The position numbers and the translations under genes were made by a program. Source: Fusibacter sp. A1 (GTDB lineage Bacteria > Bacillota > Clostridia > Peptostreptococcales > Acidaminobacteraceae). Taken from it: DNA of 64,000 nt. Of the stretch, positions 16,984 to 26,536 are shown piece after piece. The notes under the pieces are model-generated. The model was given only the letters and a program-made list of their open reading frames with translations. It searched no databases and had not been told where the DNA came from. The stretch lies in assembly GCF_004125825.1 (NCBI RefSeq), contig NZ_QQWI01000011.1:62001-126000 (forward strand), in the 5' to 3' direction. Positions within the stretch are counted from its first letter, which is position 1. Each line of letters opens with the position of its first letter.

Positions 16984-17622
16984 ATGAAAATAGAAATCTG
17001 GTCCGACTATGCATGCCCGTTCTGCTATCTTGGTGACAGAAAACTTGCACTTGCATTGAATGATTTTGAACATAAAAGCGAAGTGGAGATAAGCTATAAG
17101 AGTTTTCAGCTTGATGTGAACGCCACGAGCCATCCGGGCGTCGATGTCAGCACGTTGATCTCACAGAAGTACGGCATCGGCTATGAACAAGCCAGAGCGT
17201 CCAACGACAAGATCGTCAAGGCGGCATACGCTATCGGGCTTGAGTATGATTTTGACAACCTTAAACCCAACAACACGGCACTTGCCCATCAGGTGGCTAA
17301 ATACGCCGCGAGCCTAGGCAAGGAAGCACCTCTTGTTCAAAGGCTCTTCAAAGCCTATTTTGAACAAGGGTATGACCTTGGCATCAAGGAAAATCTGCTT
17401 AAGCTTGCAGGCGAGGTGGACCTTGATGCGATGGAGCTAAGCGGCGTACTGGATGCCGGGACCTTTGCCAAAGAGGTGCACAATGATCAGGAAGCAGCTG
17501 CGAAGCTTGGAATCCGTGGGGTGCCCTATTTTGTATTCGACGGCAAGTATGCGGTTTCGGGTGCACAGGATGTGGATTACTTTAAAAAGGTACTCGAAGA
17601 AGTGCACCTGGACAAAGCCTAA
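16984..17622 (+). CDS. DsbA-family oxidoreductase (FrnE-like)
   Basis: 212-residue cytosolic thioredoxin-fold protein. The active site CPFC stands at residues 14-17 after IEIWSDYA, and the C-terminal GIRGVPYFVFDGKYAVSGAQ block is typical of FrnE/YwbO proteins, disulfide isomerase-like enzymes linked to oxidative stress. No signal peptide. AAGGAG upstream. Monocistronic with a terminator. Confidence 0.92.
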   Translation: MKIEIWSDYACPFCYLGDRKLALALNDFEHKSEVEISYKSFQLDVNATSHPGVDVSTLISQKYGIGYEQARASNDKIVKAAYAIGLEYDFDNLKPNNTALAHQVAKYAASLGKEAPLVQRLFKAYFEQGYDLGIKENLLKLAGEVDLDAMELSGVLDAGTFAKEVHNDQEAAAKLGIRGVPYFVFDGKYAVSGAQDVDYFKKVLEEVHLDKA

Positions 17623-17636
17623 ATGGATTTTGACGA

Positions 17637-17675
17637 TAAAACCTCAGTAAGTGATAGGACTTACTGGGGTTTTTG
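17637..17675 (+). terminator. Terminator after FrnE-like gene
   Basis: Stem AAAACCTCAGTAAG/CTTACTGGGGTTTT with one G-T pair and T-rich tail. Confidence 0.8.
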
Positions 17676-17726
17676 AATATAATAAGACGATGATGCAGTG
17701 CAATGTTTATCAAGGAAGTGAGCGAT

Positions 17727-18308
17727 ATGAAAAAGAACGGACCTACCGGAACTGCCCATACAGTCGATTATAAGGAAGTCTTTGAAAAAGCCTATCAGCT
17801 GATGAACGAACCCATCATCAGCGGCAACTGCGGTGAGCTCTGCGGATATCACTGCTGTAGGCCAAGCGACGGTTCTGAGGAGAAACTGGGCATGTACCTT
17901 TTACCGCTTGAGTACGAATATATGCAAAGTGAAGTTGTGAAGGATTTTGAAATACACACAAGCCGTCTCTATGAGATGCCGGCAAAGATAAAAAAACTCT
18001 ACTATATCCACTGCCATCAGGATGAAGGCTGCCTTAGGGATTATCGGCCGATTCAGTGCAGGACCTATCCCTTTGAGCCGCATCTTGAAAACGGGGAGTT
18101 CTCGCTTGTTATCGAAAAGGATCAGCTGCATGCCTGCCCGCTGCTTGAAGGGTTTTCCTCATGGCGTCAGGAGTTCATCGACGGGGTCTATGACGGTTGG
18201 CTGGAGCTTTTAAAGGTTCCGATCATCAAGTATCATGTGAACTACTATTCAGAGGAAAGGACCAAGACCGGCAATGTACTAAAAAAGTACTCTCGTGAAG
18301 TGTTATAA
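17727..18308 (+). CDS. Cys-cluster protein (YkgJ/UPF0153-like)
   Basis: About 193 residues. Cysteine pattern CGELCGYHCC near the N-terminus, then CHQDEGCL, CRTYPF and CPL, as in the YkgJ family of putative zinc- or iron-binding proteins; the arrangement CR-x-YPF is diagnostic. Start ATG 17727 is preferred because AAGGAAG (17712-17718) is well spaced; an earlier in-frame ATG (17703) has none. Function unknown. Ends just before the LuxR-family gene. Confidence 0.75.
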   Translation: MKKNGPTGTAHTVDYKEVFEKAYQLMNEPIISGNCGELCGYHCCRPSDGSEEKLGMYLLPLEYEYMQSEVVKDFEIHTSRLYEMPAKIKKLYYIHCHQDEGCLRDYRPIQCRTYPFEPHLENGEFSLVIEKDQLHACPLLEGFSSWRQEFIDGVYDGWLELLKVPIIKYHVNYYSEERTKTGNVLKKYSREVL

Positions 18309-18347
18309 TTGACTTAACAAATCTACGATACGATTGGAGCGAATGAG

Positions 18348-21011
18348 ATGAACCTTCCTATTTTAAGTTCCAAACTGAATAAGCCACAGCTGATGGGTCC
18401 TGTCGTTACCAGAAAGGCGATCCAAACCAAGCTGAACGACGACAAGGGCAAGAGGTTGATCCTTGTTTCTGCTCCGGCGGGATCAGGTAAGTCCACGGTG
18501 ATCAACGAGTGGATTTCTGTCAATCGGCTGGAGCATATCTGGTATTCCCTGGATGAATGGGACAACGACCTTCAGCTGTTTTTCGCTTATCTGATCACTG
18601 GGATCGAGCGCATCGATACGGCTATCGGAGCCGAACTGAAGCAGTTGCAGGAAGGGTTCCAGTCCATCGGGTTTGAACCCTTCTTAAGGTCGATGATCGG
18701 ACTGCTCCATCAGATAAGGACGGAGTACGTGCTGGTTTTGGATGACTATCATTTGATTGAGAACACGCAGATCGATACGGTGCTTAAGATGCTTGTCGAC
18801 CATACACCCCAGACAATGCGGTTGGTGGTCGTGACAAGGGAAGACCCTCAGCTTTCGATATCGAAACTAAGGGTCAAAGGACAGCTTAAGGAGATTCGCA
18901 TATCGGATTTGAAGTTTAACGAAGAAGAAGTGAAGGATTTTCTAGAAGGACAGCTCAAGGTCCAGGTCACCGGCGAAAGCATCCGTCTTCTGACGGTACG
19001 CACGGAAGGGTGGGTCGCTGGATTGCAGCTTGCCGCCCTATCCATGCAGGGGCATGACAACATCGACGCCTTTATCGAGGAGTTTTCAGGAAATCATTTT
19101 TACATCATGGATTATCTGATTGAAGAGGTGCTGGTTGCCTTGTCGCCTCAGATCAAGGATTTTTTGCTCAAGACGTCAATCTTAGATTACTTCTGCGGCG
19201 GCTTGTGCGACGCGCTCTTGAACTCAAACCACGGAACAAGCCAGAAGATCATCCATGAGATAGAACAGGCGAACCTGTTTATCATCCCGCTCGATCAGGA
19301 TAGGGGCTGGTTCAGATACCACCACCTGTTTAGGGACCTCATCCATCAAAAACTTACAGAAAGCGCGCAGGAACATACAGATGGACCTGTCACTGAGATT
19401 CACAAGAAGGCAGCGGACTGGTTCACATCAAACGGATATGAAAGGGAAGGCATCCATCATTACCTTAAAGCCAGTGCCTTCGATGAGGCTGCGGGCCTTA
19501 TCGAAAACGCATGGGACGAGATGGATGTCAATCTGCAGGCGGCGTCTTGGCTAAGCATGGCGGAGCTCCTGCCTGAGGACGTGATAAGGAAAAGACCGGT
19601 GCTTGCCGTTGGATACGCTTGGTCGCTGCTTGATACGGGTGATTTGGAAAACAGCGTCAAGTGGCTTGAGATCGGTGAGTGTTTGTATAAGGAATACTTG
19701 AGCGTCGGGAACGAATACGGACTGCTTGTTTCGGACCTGAAGCAGTTTGAACTGATTCCTGCCAATCTGGCGTCGGCCCACGGATATATCGCTGCTGGTA
19801 CGGGAGACATTGAAAACCTGTTCAGGCATGCGGGTGACGCCTTGGCGAAAACGCCCGAGCACGCCTATTACAAAAGAGGGGTCATTGCGACGCTTCTGGG
19901 ATTTGCGCACTGGTCGATAGGCGAGTTTGAAGAAGCCGAAAGGATAATAGCAGGTGCGAGGAAAGATGTCGAGAAGCAGGTGAACCCGCTTACTGTCAAC
20001 AGTTTCAGCATGGTGCTCGGCGAACTGTACATTCAGCAGGGTCGATTGAATGAGGCGGAGAATCTCTTTGCAAGTACCATCAGGAGAGTCGAACAAGAGG
20101 GGCAAGCGGGAATACTGCTTGCCAGTCTCTATCTGGGTCTTGCCAAGGTCGCCTTTTTAAGGGCGGACCACAAGGTCGCGCATGAGTTACTCGCAAAGAG
20201 CAAGGCCCATAGTGCCAAGTATGCGTTTATGGACTGGGAATACAAGTACTACCTGCTGCTTTCAAGAATCTACTGCAGCGAAGGACTGTATGAGATGGCC
20301 CTTGATGCCGTAAGTGAAGGGAAGAAGCACTATTACATGAATCCGATTCCTGATCGTATCACACTCGAGGACATGGAGGTGATGATTGCGATCGAGCAGG
20401 GCAGATCAAGTACCGCTAATCACGCCATAAGTGAAATGAACTTTAACGAGGGTGTACCGGTACTGCTTGAAACCAGCGCCTGCCTGTATATGAAATACCA
20501 TCTAAGTCCGCTCAGTCCTGAACCGAGCAGTAAGAAGCTTGATGAGCTGAGTGCGCTCTGCCAGACCATGCTTGCCAGTGCGCAAAAACAAGGCCGAAGC
20601 GGACAGGTGGTCGAGTACGGGGTCATAAAAAGCGTAATCGTAAAAAGGCAGGGCAAGACAGAAGAGGCTAAGCGGCTGATGGCTAAGGCGGTGGAGCTCG
20701 CGAAACTCGAAAAGTACTACCGGCCATTCATCGACTACCTGAGTGAAAAGGAATATAAGTGTATTGTAACGACAGACCTTGTCAGTTCGGAGAAGGAGCT
20801 TGCCAATCAGCGTCTCACAGAACCACTTACAGTGAGAGAACTTGAAGTGCTGGCTCTGATCGTGGACGGCTTATCCAACCAGGAGATATCCGACCGGCTG
20901 TTTCTCGCGCTAAGCACGGTTAAGGGATACATCCACAATATCTACGGCAAGTTGTCTGTCACTAGAAGAACAGAAGCGGTTCAGGTATCTAGAAATTTAG
21001 GTCTGATTTGA
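18348..21011 (+). CDS. MalT-type LuxR-family transcriptional activator
   Basis: 887 residues. N-terminal STAND ATPase with Walker A SAPAGSGKST (about 41-50) and Walker B LVLDDYH, then a long helical TPR-like superhelix, and a C-terminal LuxR helix-turn-helix from LTVRELEVLALIVDGLSNQE to the end. Proteins of this type are ligand- and ATP-dependent activators, named after E. coli MalT. Immediately upstream of three small genes that it probably controls; a partial palindrome at 21029-21045 is a candidate binding site. Confidence 0.92.
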   Translation: MNLPILSSKLNKPQLMGPVVTRKAIQTKLNDDKGKRLILVSAPAGSGKSTVINEWISVNRLEHIWYSLDEWDNDLQLFFAYLITGIERIDTAIGAELKQLQEGFQSIGFEPFLRSMIGLLHQIRTEYVLVLDDYHLIENTQIDTVLKMLVDHTPQTMRLVVVTREDPQLSISKLRVKGQLKEIRISDLKFNEEEVKDFLEGQLKVQVTGESIRLLTVRTEGWVAGLQLAALSMQGHDNIDAFIEEFSGNHFYIMDYLIEEVLVALSPQIKDFLLKTSILDYFCGGLCDALLNSNHGTSQKIIHEIEQANLFIIPLDQDRGWFRYHHLFRDLIHQKLTESAQEHTDGPVTEIHKKAADWFTSNGYEREGIHHYLKASAFDEAAGLIENAWDEMDVNLQAASWLSMAELLPEDVIRKRPVLAVGYAWSLLDTGDLENSVKWLEIGECLYKEYLSVGNEYGLLVSDLKQFELIPANLASAHGYIAAGTGDIENLFRHAGDALAKTPEHAYYKRGVIATLLGFAHWSIGEFEEAERIIAGARKDVEKQVNPLTVNSFSMVLGELYIQQGRLNEAENLFASTIRRVEQEGQAGILLASLYLGLAKVAFLRADHKVAHELLAKSKAHSAKYAFMDWEYKYYLLLSRIYCSEGLYEMALDAVSEGKKHYYMNPIPDRITLEDMEVMIAIEQGRSSTANHAISEMNFNEGVPVLLETSACLYMKYHLSPLSPEPSSKKLDELSALCQTMLASAQKQGRSGQVVEYGVIKSVIVKRQGKTEEAKRLMAKAVELAKLEKYYRPFIDYLSEKEYKCIVTTDLVSSEKELANQRLTEPLTVRELEVLALIVDGLSNQEISDRLFLALSTVKGYIHNIYGKLSVTRRTEAVQVSRNLGLI

Positions 21012-21028
21012 GCAAGTAGTACTCAAAT

Positions 21029-21073
21029 ACCCTACTAAAGTTGGTGTTGCGGCCTCCTGGTTTCATGTATGAT
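21029..21073 (+). promoter_or_regulatory. Candidate LuxR/MalT-type activator site and promoter
   Basis: An imperfect palindrome of ACC..ACT..AGT.GGT form (21029-21045) lies just before a weak promoter: TTGCGG at 21047 and TATGAT at 21068-21073 with a short 15-bp spacer. The weak -35 and the adjacent palindrome fit an activator-dependent promoter for the 21113-22399 genes. Tentative. Confidence 0.35.
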
Positions 21074-21112
21074 GGTCTTAGATCAAAACATGATGACCAG
21101 GAGGTTTTACTT

Positions 21113-21535
21113 ATGAACGCAAACAGGGCTAAAAAGACAGGAATTGAACTACCGACGCTATTATCGACACTTTGGATTTTTCTTTCACTGAACTATATCT
21201 TATGCGACGTTTTGAGCAACATGGAGATGGAGGCGCTTAACGGACTGCTGATCGGAAATATCGGCGGCATCGAGCTCACACAGGGCTTCATCCTGATTGC
21301 AGGCATTTCGCTAGAGATTCCTTTTCTGATGGTGGTACTTTCGAGAATCCTACCCTTTAAGTCCAATCGAATGATGAACATGATCGTTCCCGTACTGATG
21401 ATCGTGTACCAATTAGGGTCATTCGCAGTCGGAACAGATGCGACGCTTCACTACATGTTCTTCTCGGCTGTGGAAATACTTGCAAACCTTGTGATCTTGG
21501 GACTAGCGATCAAATGGAAACCGGCCAGCCTGTAA
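21113..21535 (+). CDS. DUF6326-like small membrane protein
   Basis: 140 residues with four predicted transmembrane helices (LSTLWIFLSLNYILCDVL; GGIELTQGFILIAGIS; MMNMIVPVLMIVYQLGS; ILANLVILGLAI). ATG 21113 follows CAGGAGG; the longer frame from 21041 lies over the promoter. Family name recalled from similar proteins that accompany MalT-type regulators; function unknown. First of three genes in the putative regulon. Confidence 0.65.
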   Translation: MNANRAKKTGIELPTLLSTLWIFLSLNYILCDVLSNMEMEALNGLLIGNIGGIELTQGFILIAGISLEIPFLMVVLSRILPFKSNRMMNMIVPVLMIVYQLGSFAVGTDATLHYMFFSAVEILANLVILGLAIKWKPASL

Positions 21536-21548
21536 AGGATGTGGACAT

Positions 21549-21746
21549 ATGCGATATGAGATCATTGTAAAGGGCTACTTGAAAAGCGTTAGCGGTGAGC
21601 GCTTTTGCGAGATGGATAGTGAAAACCTTGAGAATGCGATGACGCGCCTGAGCGGGGAGATCGTAGACCAGTCAGCACTTTTCGGAATTTTAAGAACGAT
21701 CAACAATCTGGGAATAGAACTCATTTCTGTCAATAGACAATCATAG
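21549..21746 (+). CDS. Conserved-looking small protein, 65 residues
   Basis: Small soluble protein starting MRYEIIVKGYLKS and ending ELISVNRQS, rich in charged residues with a beta-alpha-beta feel. Ribosome site AAGGATGTG upstream, 13 bp after the preceding gene and 11 bp before the next, so part of the operon. No family recognised with certainty. Confidence 0.65.
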   Translation: MRYEIIVKGYLKSVSGERFCEMDSENLENAMTRLSGEIVDQSALFGILRTINNLGIELISVNRQS

Positions 21747-21757
21747 GAGGAATCAAG

Positions 21758-22399
21758 ATGAGAATCAATAAAATCGGCGGACTCACAGCAATTGCCTTGA
21801 CCGTCATCTACTTAATCGGAATTGTGATGAACGTCACGATGCTTGATACTTCAAGCATCACAGATGGAGTTAAACTTGTGGAGTTTATGAGAGACCACGA
21901 GGTGTTGATGTACGCTTGGATCACACTATTGTATGTCGTCTTCGGAATCATCCTAGTGGTATTGTCTTTGGCGATCCATGAAAAGTTAAAGGTTGCTGAT
22001 GTCTTCCTCAGCAAAGTAGCCACCGCGTTCGGACTGATATGGGCAGGACTTGTGATTGCCAGCGGCATGGTCCACAATGTCGGCATGGGAATGGCCATCG
22101 ATATGTTAAGCACTAGTCCGGTTGAGGCGGGTCAGTTCTTTAAAATGATAAACGCGATCCATATCGGCTTAGGTGGTGGCAATGAAATCAACGGTGCGAT
22201 CTGGACGCTTGTCATCAGCCTGATAGCTCTTAAGCATGGACTTTTCAAGAAGTGGATCAATGTACTTGGAATGGTTGTCGGTATTGCAGGTCTTCTTACG
22301 ATCGCACCTCCATTATTCGACTACGCGGTGATGGTATTCGCACTGGGTCAGATGGTATGGTGGATCGGACTCGGTGTGAACATGATCAAGAGTGAATAG
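21758..22399 (+). CDS. DUF4386-like membrane protein
   Basis: 213 residues, six hydrophobic helices, starting MRINKIGGLTAIALTVIYLIG and ending with a long membrane segment, as in DUF4386 proteins. Ribosome site ATAGGAGG upstream. Last gene of the MalT-linked set, closed by a perfect terminator. Function of the family is unknown; the whole set may respond to a membrane or solvent stress, which is speculation. Confidence 0.7.
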   Translation: MRINKIGGLTAIALTVIYLIGIVMNVTMLDTSSITDGVKLVEFMRDHEVLMYAWITLLYVVFGIILVVLSLAIHEKLKVADVFLSKVATAFGLIWAGLVIASGMVHNVGMGMAIDMLSTSPVEAGQFFKMINAIHIGLGGGNEINGAIWTLVISLIALKHGLFKKWINVLGMVVGIAGLLTIAPPLFDYAVMVFALGQMVWWIGLGVNMIKSE

Positions 22400-22420
22400 G
22401 ATCCTATCGGATGAAAACTT

Positions 22421-22458
22421 AAAAAGCCAAGGTTCGATTGAACCTTGGCTTTTTCTTA
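22421..22458. terminator. Bidirectional terminator
   Basis: Perfect 15-bp stem AAAAAGCCAAGGTTC/GAACCTTGGCTTTTT; serves the DUF4386 gene on plus and the HD gene on minus. Confidence 0.92.
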
Positions 22459-23016
22459 TAACAGCTGATATCCTTCTTTTTCGATCAGTTCGTTATGTAC
22501 CCTTAACCCATCGACGATAATCGCGATATGTTCATTGAACTCCATGCCCAGCTCCTCCATGGAACTGATCAGTTCCTCACGATCGACGGCTCTTGCAAAG
22601 GGTTTGTCCTTCATTTTCTTTTTCACGGACTTGGCAGCAAGTCCTTCAAACCTATCCGGTCTCATCAGGGCGACTGCGATAATGAAACTGGCCATCTCAT
22701 CCACCGCATGAAGGCATTTTCTTTCACGCGTGTCCCTAGGTACAGGCGAGTCCGTTCCGTGGGAGAGGATCGAGTCGATGAAGGACTGGTCCATACCGGA
22801 ATCCTTTAAGAGTTCTGGCGCTTTCGCCGGGTGAATCTCGGGGTATTTTTCAAAATCGATGTCGTGTAAAAGGCCTAAAAGCCCCCATCTCACAGGGTCC
22901 TCGCCAAAGTGCTTCGCATAGGCGATCATGGCGGCCTCCACTGCTAACGAGTGTCTGAAAACCCTGTCTGTCGTCACGTGCATTTTGAGCAGATCAAGTG
23001 CGTCTTTTCTTGTCAT
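22456..23016 (-). CDS. HD-domain hydrolase
   Basis: 186-residue metal-dependent phosphohydrolase. HD-fold markers: FRHSLAVEA (first His), LLHDIDFEKYPE (His-Asp pair), SHGTDSP and HAVDEMASFI (distal Asp). Small stand-alone HD proteins hydrolyse nucleotides or phosphate esters; substrate unknown. Convergent with the previous operon. Confidence 0.85.
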   Translation of the reverse strand: MTRKDALDLLKMHVTTDRVFRHSLAVEAAMIAYAKHFGEDPVRWGLLGLLHDIDFEKYPEIHPAKAPELLKDSGMDQSFIDSILSHGTDSPVPRDTRERKCLHAVDEMASFIIAVALMRPDRFEGLAAKSVKKKMKDKPFARAVDREELISSMEELGMEFNEHIAIIVDGLRVHNELIEKEGYQLL

Positions 23017-23159
23017 CGCATTCTCCCTTCCTTGTTCGATGTCTTGTTCTTATTGTACCCGTTTTATGTCGACTTGTTGAGTGAATTTTCAAATTATTTA
23101 TCATGGTTTAATCTCATGATATACTGGATAGAGGTAAACAAGCGGATAAGAGAAATGGA

Positions 23160-23825
23160 ATGGATAGGATGAAGAAAAAAGAGTTGAGAATTATCGCACC
23201 GAAACTTCCAAAGTCGTTCATCGAGAATGAGCTTTTCACCCATCGGCTTGAAGATGAAGTGGAAATCATGGGTGAAAAGTTCAACAACTGCGACATAGAG
23301 GATATTACGGCACATAGGGCGCGCATCAGCGGGGTGGTCTTTAACAATGTCACCTTCAGGGAGGTCGGACTGATCGGTTGCGATATCGAGGATGTCGTCT
23401 TTGAAAACTGTGATCTGTCGAATATCAACCTAAGTGATTCGACGGTCTTTAGAACCGAATTCATCAACTGCAAGATGGTCGGAGCCAATCTGAGCGGCAT
23501 CAATTTCCAGGACGTGGTCATGAAGAACTGCATGGGCCGCTACTCGAACGGCAGGTACTCGACATTCAAACACCTGTTGATGGAGGCATGCTCCTTTGAA
23601 CTCGCCGATTTTCAAAATGCTCAGTTCAAGGAATCCAGATTTGACGAGTCAAGTTTCAGAGAGTGCCAGATGTCAGGGGCCAAGCTTTGGGGAATGGATC
23701 TGAGTAGTTGCGACATCGAAGGTATCGGGGTCAGGGTCGAGGATGTGAGAGGGGCTATGATCTCACCGGTCCAGGCGGTTTCACTCGCCCATCTTTTCGG
23801 ACTGGTGATCAACGAGGAGATGTAG
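23160..23825 (+). CDS. Pentapeptide-repeat protein
   Basis: 221 residues with imperfect five-residue repeats from about 40 to 200, of the form A/C-(D/N)-(L/F)-x-x (for example DVVFENCDLSNINLSDS and MVGANLSGINF), which predict a right-handed quadrilateral beta-helix. Function unknown; some relatives mimic DNA and protect gyrase, but nothing here proves that. Start may be 23160 or the in-frame ATG at 23169. Confidence 0.8.
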   Translation: MDRMKKKELRIIAPKLPKSFIENELFTHRLEDEVEIMGEKFNNCDIEDITAHRARISGVVFNNVTFREVGLIGCDIEDVVFENCDLSNINLSDSTVFRTEFINCKMVGANLSGINFQDVVMKNCMGRYSNGRYSTFKHLLMEACSFELADFQNAQFKESRFDESSFRECQMSGAKLWGMDLSSCDIEGIGVRVEDVRGAMISPVQAVSLAHLFGLVINEEM

Positions 23826-23909
23826 CGTTTGTAAGTTGCCAAACGCCATATACTGTGATATTGTAGATAGCGTTGTAGAATTGACAAGAATAAACTGGAG
23901 GTTTTAACG

Positions 23910-24251
23910 ATGAGCGATTTTCCAAAATGCCCAAAATGCGGCTGTGAATATACCTACCACGACGGTACAATGATGGTTTGCCCTGAATGTGCGCACGAGT
24001 GGATGGATGCAGAAGAAGCGGTTGAAGACAATGCGGTAAGAGATGCCAACGGAAACATACTGCAGGACGGCGACGCCGTGACGGTGATAAAAGACCTCAA
24101 GGTAAAGGGATCTTCATCTGTGATCAAGCAGGGAACAAAGGTCAAGAGCATCAGACTGATCGACGGCGATCGGGACGACCACGATATCGACTGTAAGATC
24201 GACGGTTTTGGAGCGATGAAGCTGAAATCGATGTATGTGAAAAAATTATAA
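23910..24251 (+). CDS. PhnA/YjdM-like zinc-ribbon protein
   Basis: 113 residues. N-terminal zinc ribbon CPKCGCEY...CPECAHEW (two CxxC pairs), then a short SH3-like domain with [20 protein letters not shown] and a [14 protein letters not shown] segment. This is the PhnA family, historically linked to phosphonate use though not enzymatic in that pathway. CTGGAGG upstream. Monocistronic. Confidence 0.92.
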   Translation: MSDFPKCPKCGCEYTYHDGTMMVCPECAHEWMDAEEAVEDNAVRDANGNILQDGDAVTVIKDLKVKGSSSVIKQGTKVKSIRLIDGDRDDHDIDCKIDGFGAMKLKSMYVKKL

Positions 24252-24253
24252 GC

Positions 24254-24301
24254 AAAAGCGTACCGCCATTTTTTAAAAATTGAGCGGTACGCTTTTTTTA
24301 T
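24254..24301 (+). terminator. Terminator of phnA-like gene
   Basis: Perfect 13-bp stem AAAAGCGTACCGC/GCGGTACGCTTTT and T-run. Confidence 0.85.
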
Positions 24302-24326
24302 TGCTCCCGATCTGCGATCCGTGCCC

Positions 24327-26266
24327 TCAGATATCGATGTATTTATCGATGTTCCTAGCCTTGATGATGCGCTCCTTCATGTTGAGCATGATCCGTTCAT
24401 AGAGTTCATCGCCAAGAACGACATCCTCGACACCCGCATCGATATTCGGATTGTCGTTGATTTCAATCAGATACACTTTTCCATTTGACTCCTTAAGGTC
24501 CACACCGTAAAATCCATCTCCGATGAATGAAGTTGCCTTCAGTGCCGTCTTAAGGATGGCTTCTGGAACATCGATCAGTTTGACTGCGATGGAATCCCCC
24601 TCGGTCTGTTCGGCGGAGTTCCAGTTATAGATCTGCCAGTGTCCCTTTGCCATGAGGTACTTGCATGCGAAGAGCGGCTGGTTGTCAAGAATCCCGATGC
24701 GCCAGTCGTAATCGGTCGGCATGAATTCCTGGGCGATCACGAATTCGGAAGTTTCAAACAGATGTGTGGTAATTGAAATCAGATCCTCGATGGTCTTGGC
24801 CTTATGCACGCCAAGGGAGAAGGCACTGTCGGGCTGCTTGATGACCATTGGGAAATTGAGCTTAGCTGTTGCGACGCCGACCCAGTCGATACCGGTGTGC
24901 AGAACCTGCGACTTGGGCATAGGTATCTTTGCGATCTGCATACGCTCCTGAAGGTAAAACTTATTGGAGCACTTAAGGATCGACCAAGGGTCATCGATGA
25001 CAACCAAACCTTCCGCATGAGCGTGCCTAGCCATCAGATAGGTGTGGGAATTGACGCTTGTCGTCTCTCGGATGAAAAGCGCATCGAACTCATTGATCCT
25101 ATGTGCGTCATTTTTTGTGATCACCTCGACGAAGAATCCGGCCTTATCGGCGGCTTTCTTGAACTTTTCAAGTGCGATAGGATTTGAAGGCGGATTCACC
25201 TCGCAGGGGTCGATCAGGATCGCAAGGTCGTATTCATAGTTTTTAATCCTGATACGGTTGAACTTTCGTTGCCCAAAATATTTTTGTGCCATTGCATTCA
25301 GATCAAGTTCGGTTAGAGCCTGCATCTCGTTGATTGTGACGAGTGCGGATGATTCGATGAGCCACCTTCCAGCCCTAACGAATTCAAAGCGAAGGCAAGG
25401 CGCTTCGAACAGCTGATAGAGCGCCTTGCTAAGCGGTGTGAGCTGTCCACTTATCTCATGTCCGAAGACGATCGTATAGGAGATATTCTGTCCTGATTCG
25501 AAGCGGAACCTTTCAGCGACCAGGTTCATGATGTCATCGGATATGCTGCTTGTGATGACTAGGTTTCCGATATCGGACATCGTCGCCACATTGGGGATGA
25601 CCCGGTGGTCCCTTGCCGTAGCGAGAAGCGACATATAATAGCCTTTGGACTGATACGCATAGGAGTTCGTCAAGTTGAAGATCCGGTACTGGCCGCTTGT
25701 TTGAAACCTTTTTTGTGTCAGGTAGTCATTGGGGCTGATGACTTCTATGCTGGGAATACCGTTTAAAAAGCCATATTCACGCTCTGTGATGACTATATTT
25801 TGAAGTCTGCCGGTCTTTCTGACGAGATTATCAAGGCTTTTATGCATTCTGAAAGCGTTGATGCCCTGCGCATAATAATCTGGCAGCGTCTCCTTGATTT
25901 CATAGTGCTGCTTCTGGTACCAGCTGACCAGGCGCATGTCGGTCGCATCCGCTTCTAGGGATATCGTAAAGACACCGAGTCCTCTGGCATGGTTCTCACA
26001 GAATTCCAGAAGTTCTTTTCCGTATCCCTTTCCGCCTTCGTCGCTGCGGACGGCGATGGAATAGATCCTAACCGTATGTTTGAACACATGAAGAACAGCC
26101 GCGCCTATTCTTTGCCCATCTTCCAGGATGAACACCTCCAGATGCGCGCTGGCGATGCTGTGCCGAATGGTCTTCGTGAGGTCCTTCGGTCTTTGGAAAA
26201 GGAATCCTGTTCCAGTGTAACTAAAAAATCTAAATCACTCATGATTGCTTTTCTGATCTGATGCAT
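24327..26266 (-). CDS. GNAT + RLAN + RimK-type ATP-grasp ligase, frameshifted near 5' end
   Basis: A long multi-domain gene. Its natural start is ATG 26266, with GGGAGG just upstream, encoding HQIRKAIMSDLDFLVTLEQD, the first strand and helix of a GNAT domain. That frame ends at about 26105. The rest of the GNAT fold (IRHSIASAHLEVFILEDG, then GKGYGKELLEF) continues in another frame, so one indel near 26175-26205 splits it. From there 602 residues run on: remaining GNAT, a RimK-associated N-terminal (RLAN) domain, and an ATP-grasp ligase ending NGKVYLIEINDNPNID. Relatives are thought to join amino acids or peptides. The frameshift may be real or a sequencing error; a shorter protein from GTG 26135 is possible. 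Confidence 0.75.
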
Positions 26267-26494
26267 GGTTCCTCCCTGGAACACTAAGTATGATTGCAAC
26301 TTCATTCTACGCTTTTTGATGGAACTTGCAAGCGTAATTTTCTCAAATCCGGCATGTGTTTTTCATCAAAAAACAGTTATAGGAAAGTAGGGATGGGCAA
26401 AGGTTCATTAAAAGGATTATACTGATACTACTGAGAGTGCAATCATGGAAGAAGGACTCTTGATGGTGGATTTATAGCTATGTAGACGAAAATA

Positions 26495-26536
26495 AAAAGC
26501 AGCAAACCGTTAACAAGTCGGTTTACTGCTTTTTTG
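26495..26536 (-). terminator. Terminator of lepB
   Basis: Stem AAAAGCAGCAAACCG/CGGTTTACTGCTTTT with one mismatch; T-run on the minus strand. The 230-bp stretch 26306-26536 otherwise shows nothing I can name. Confidence 0.75.
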
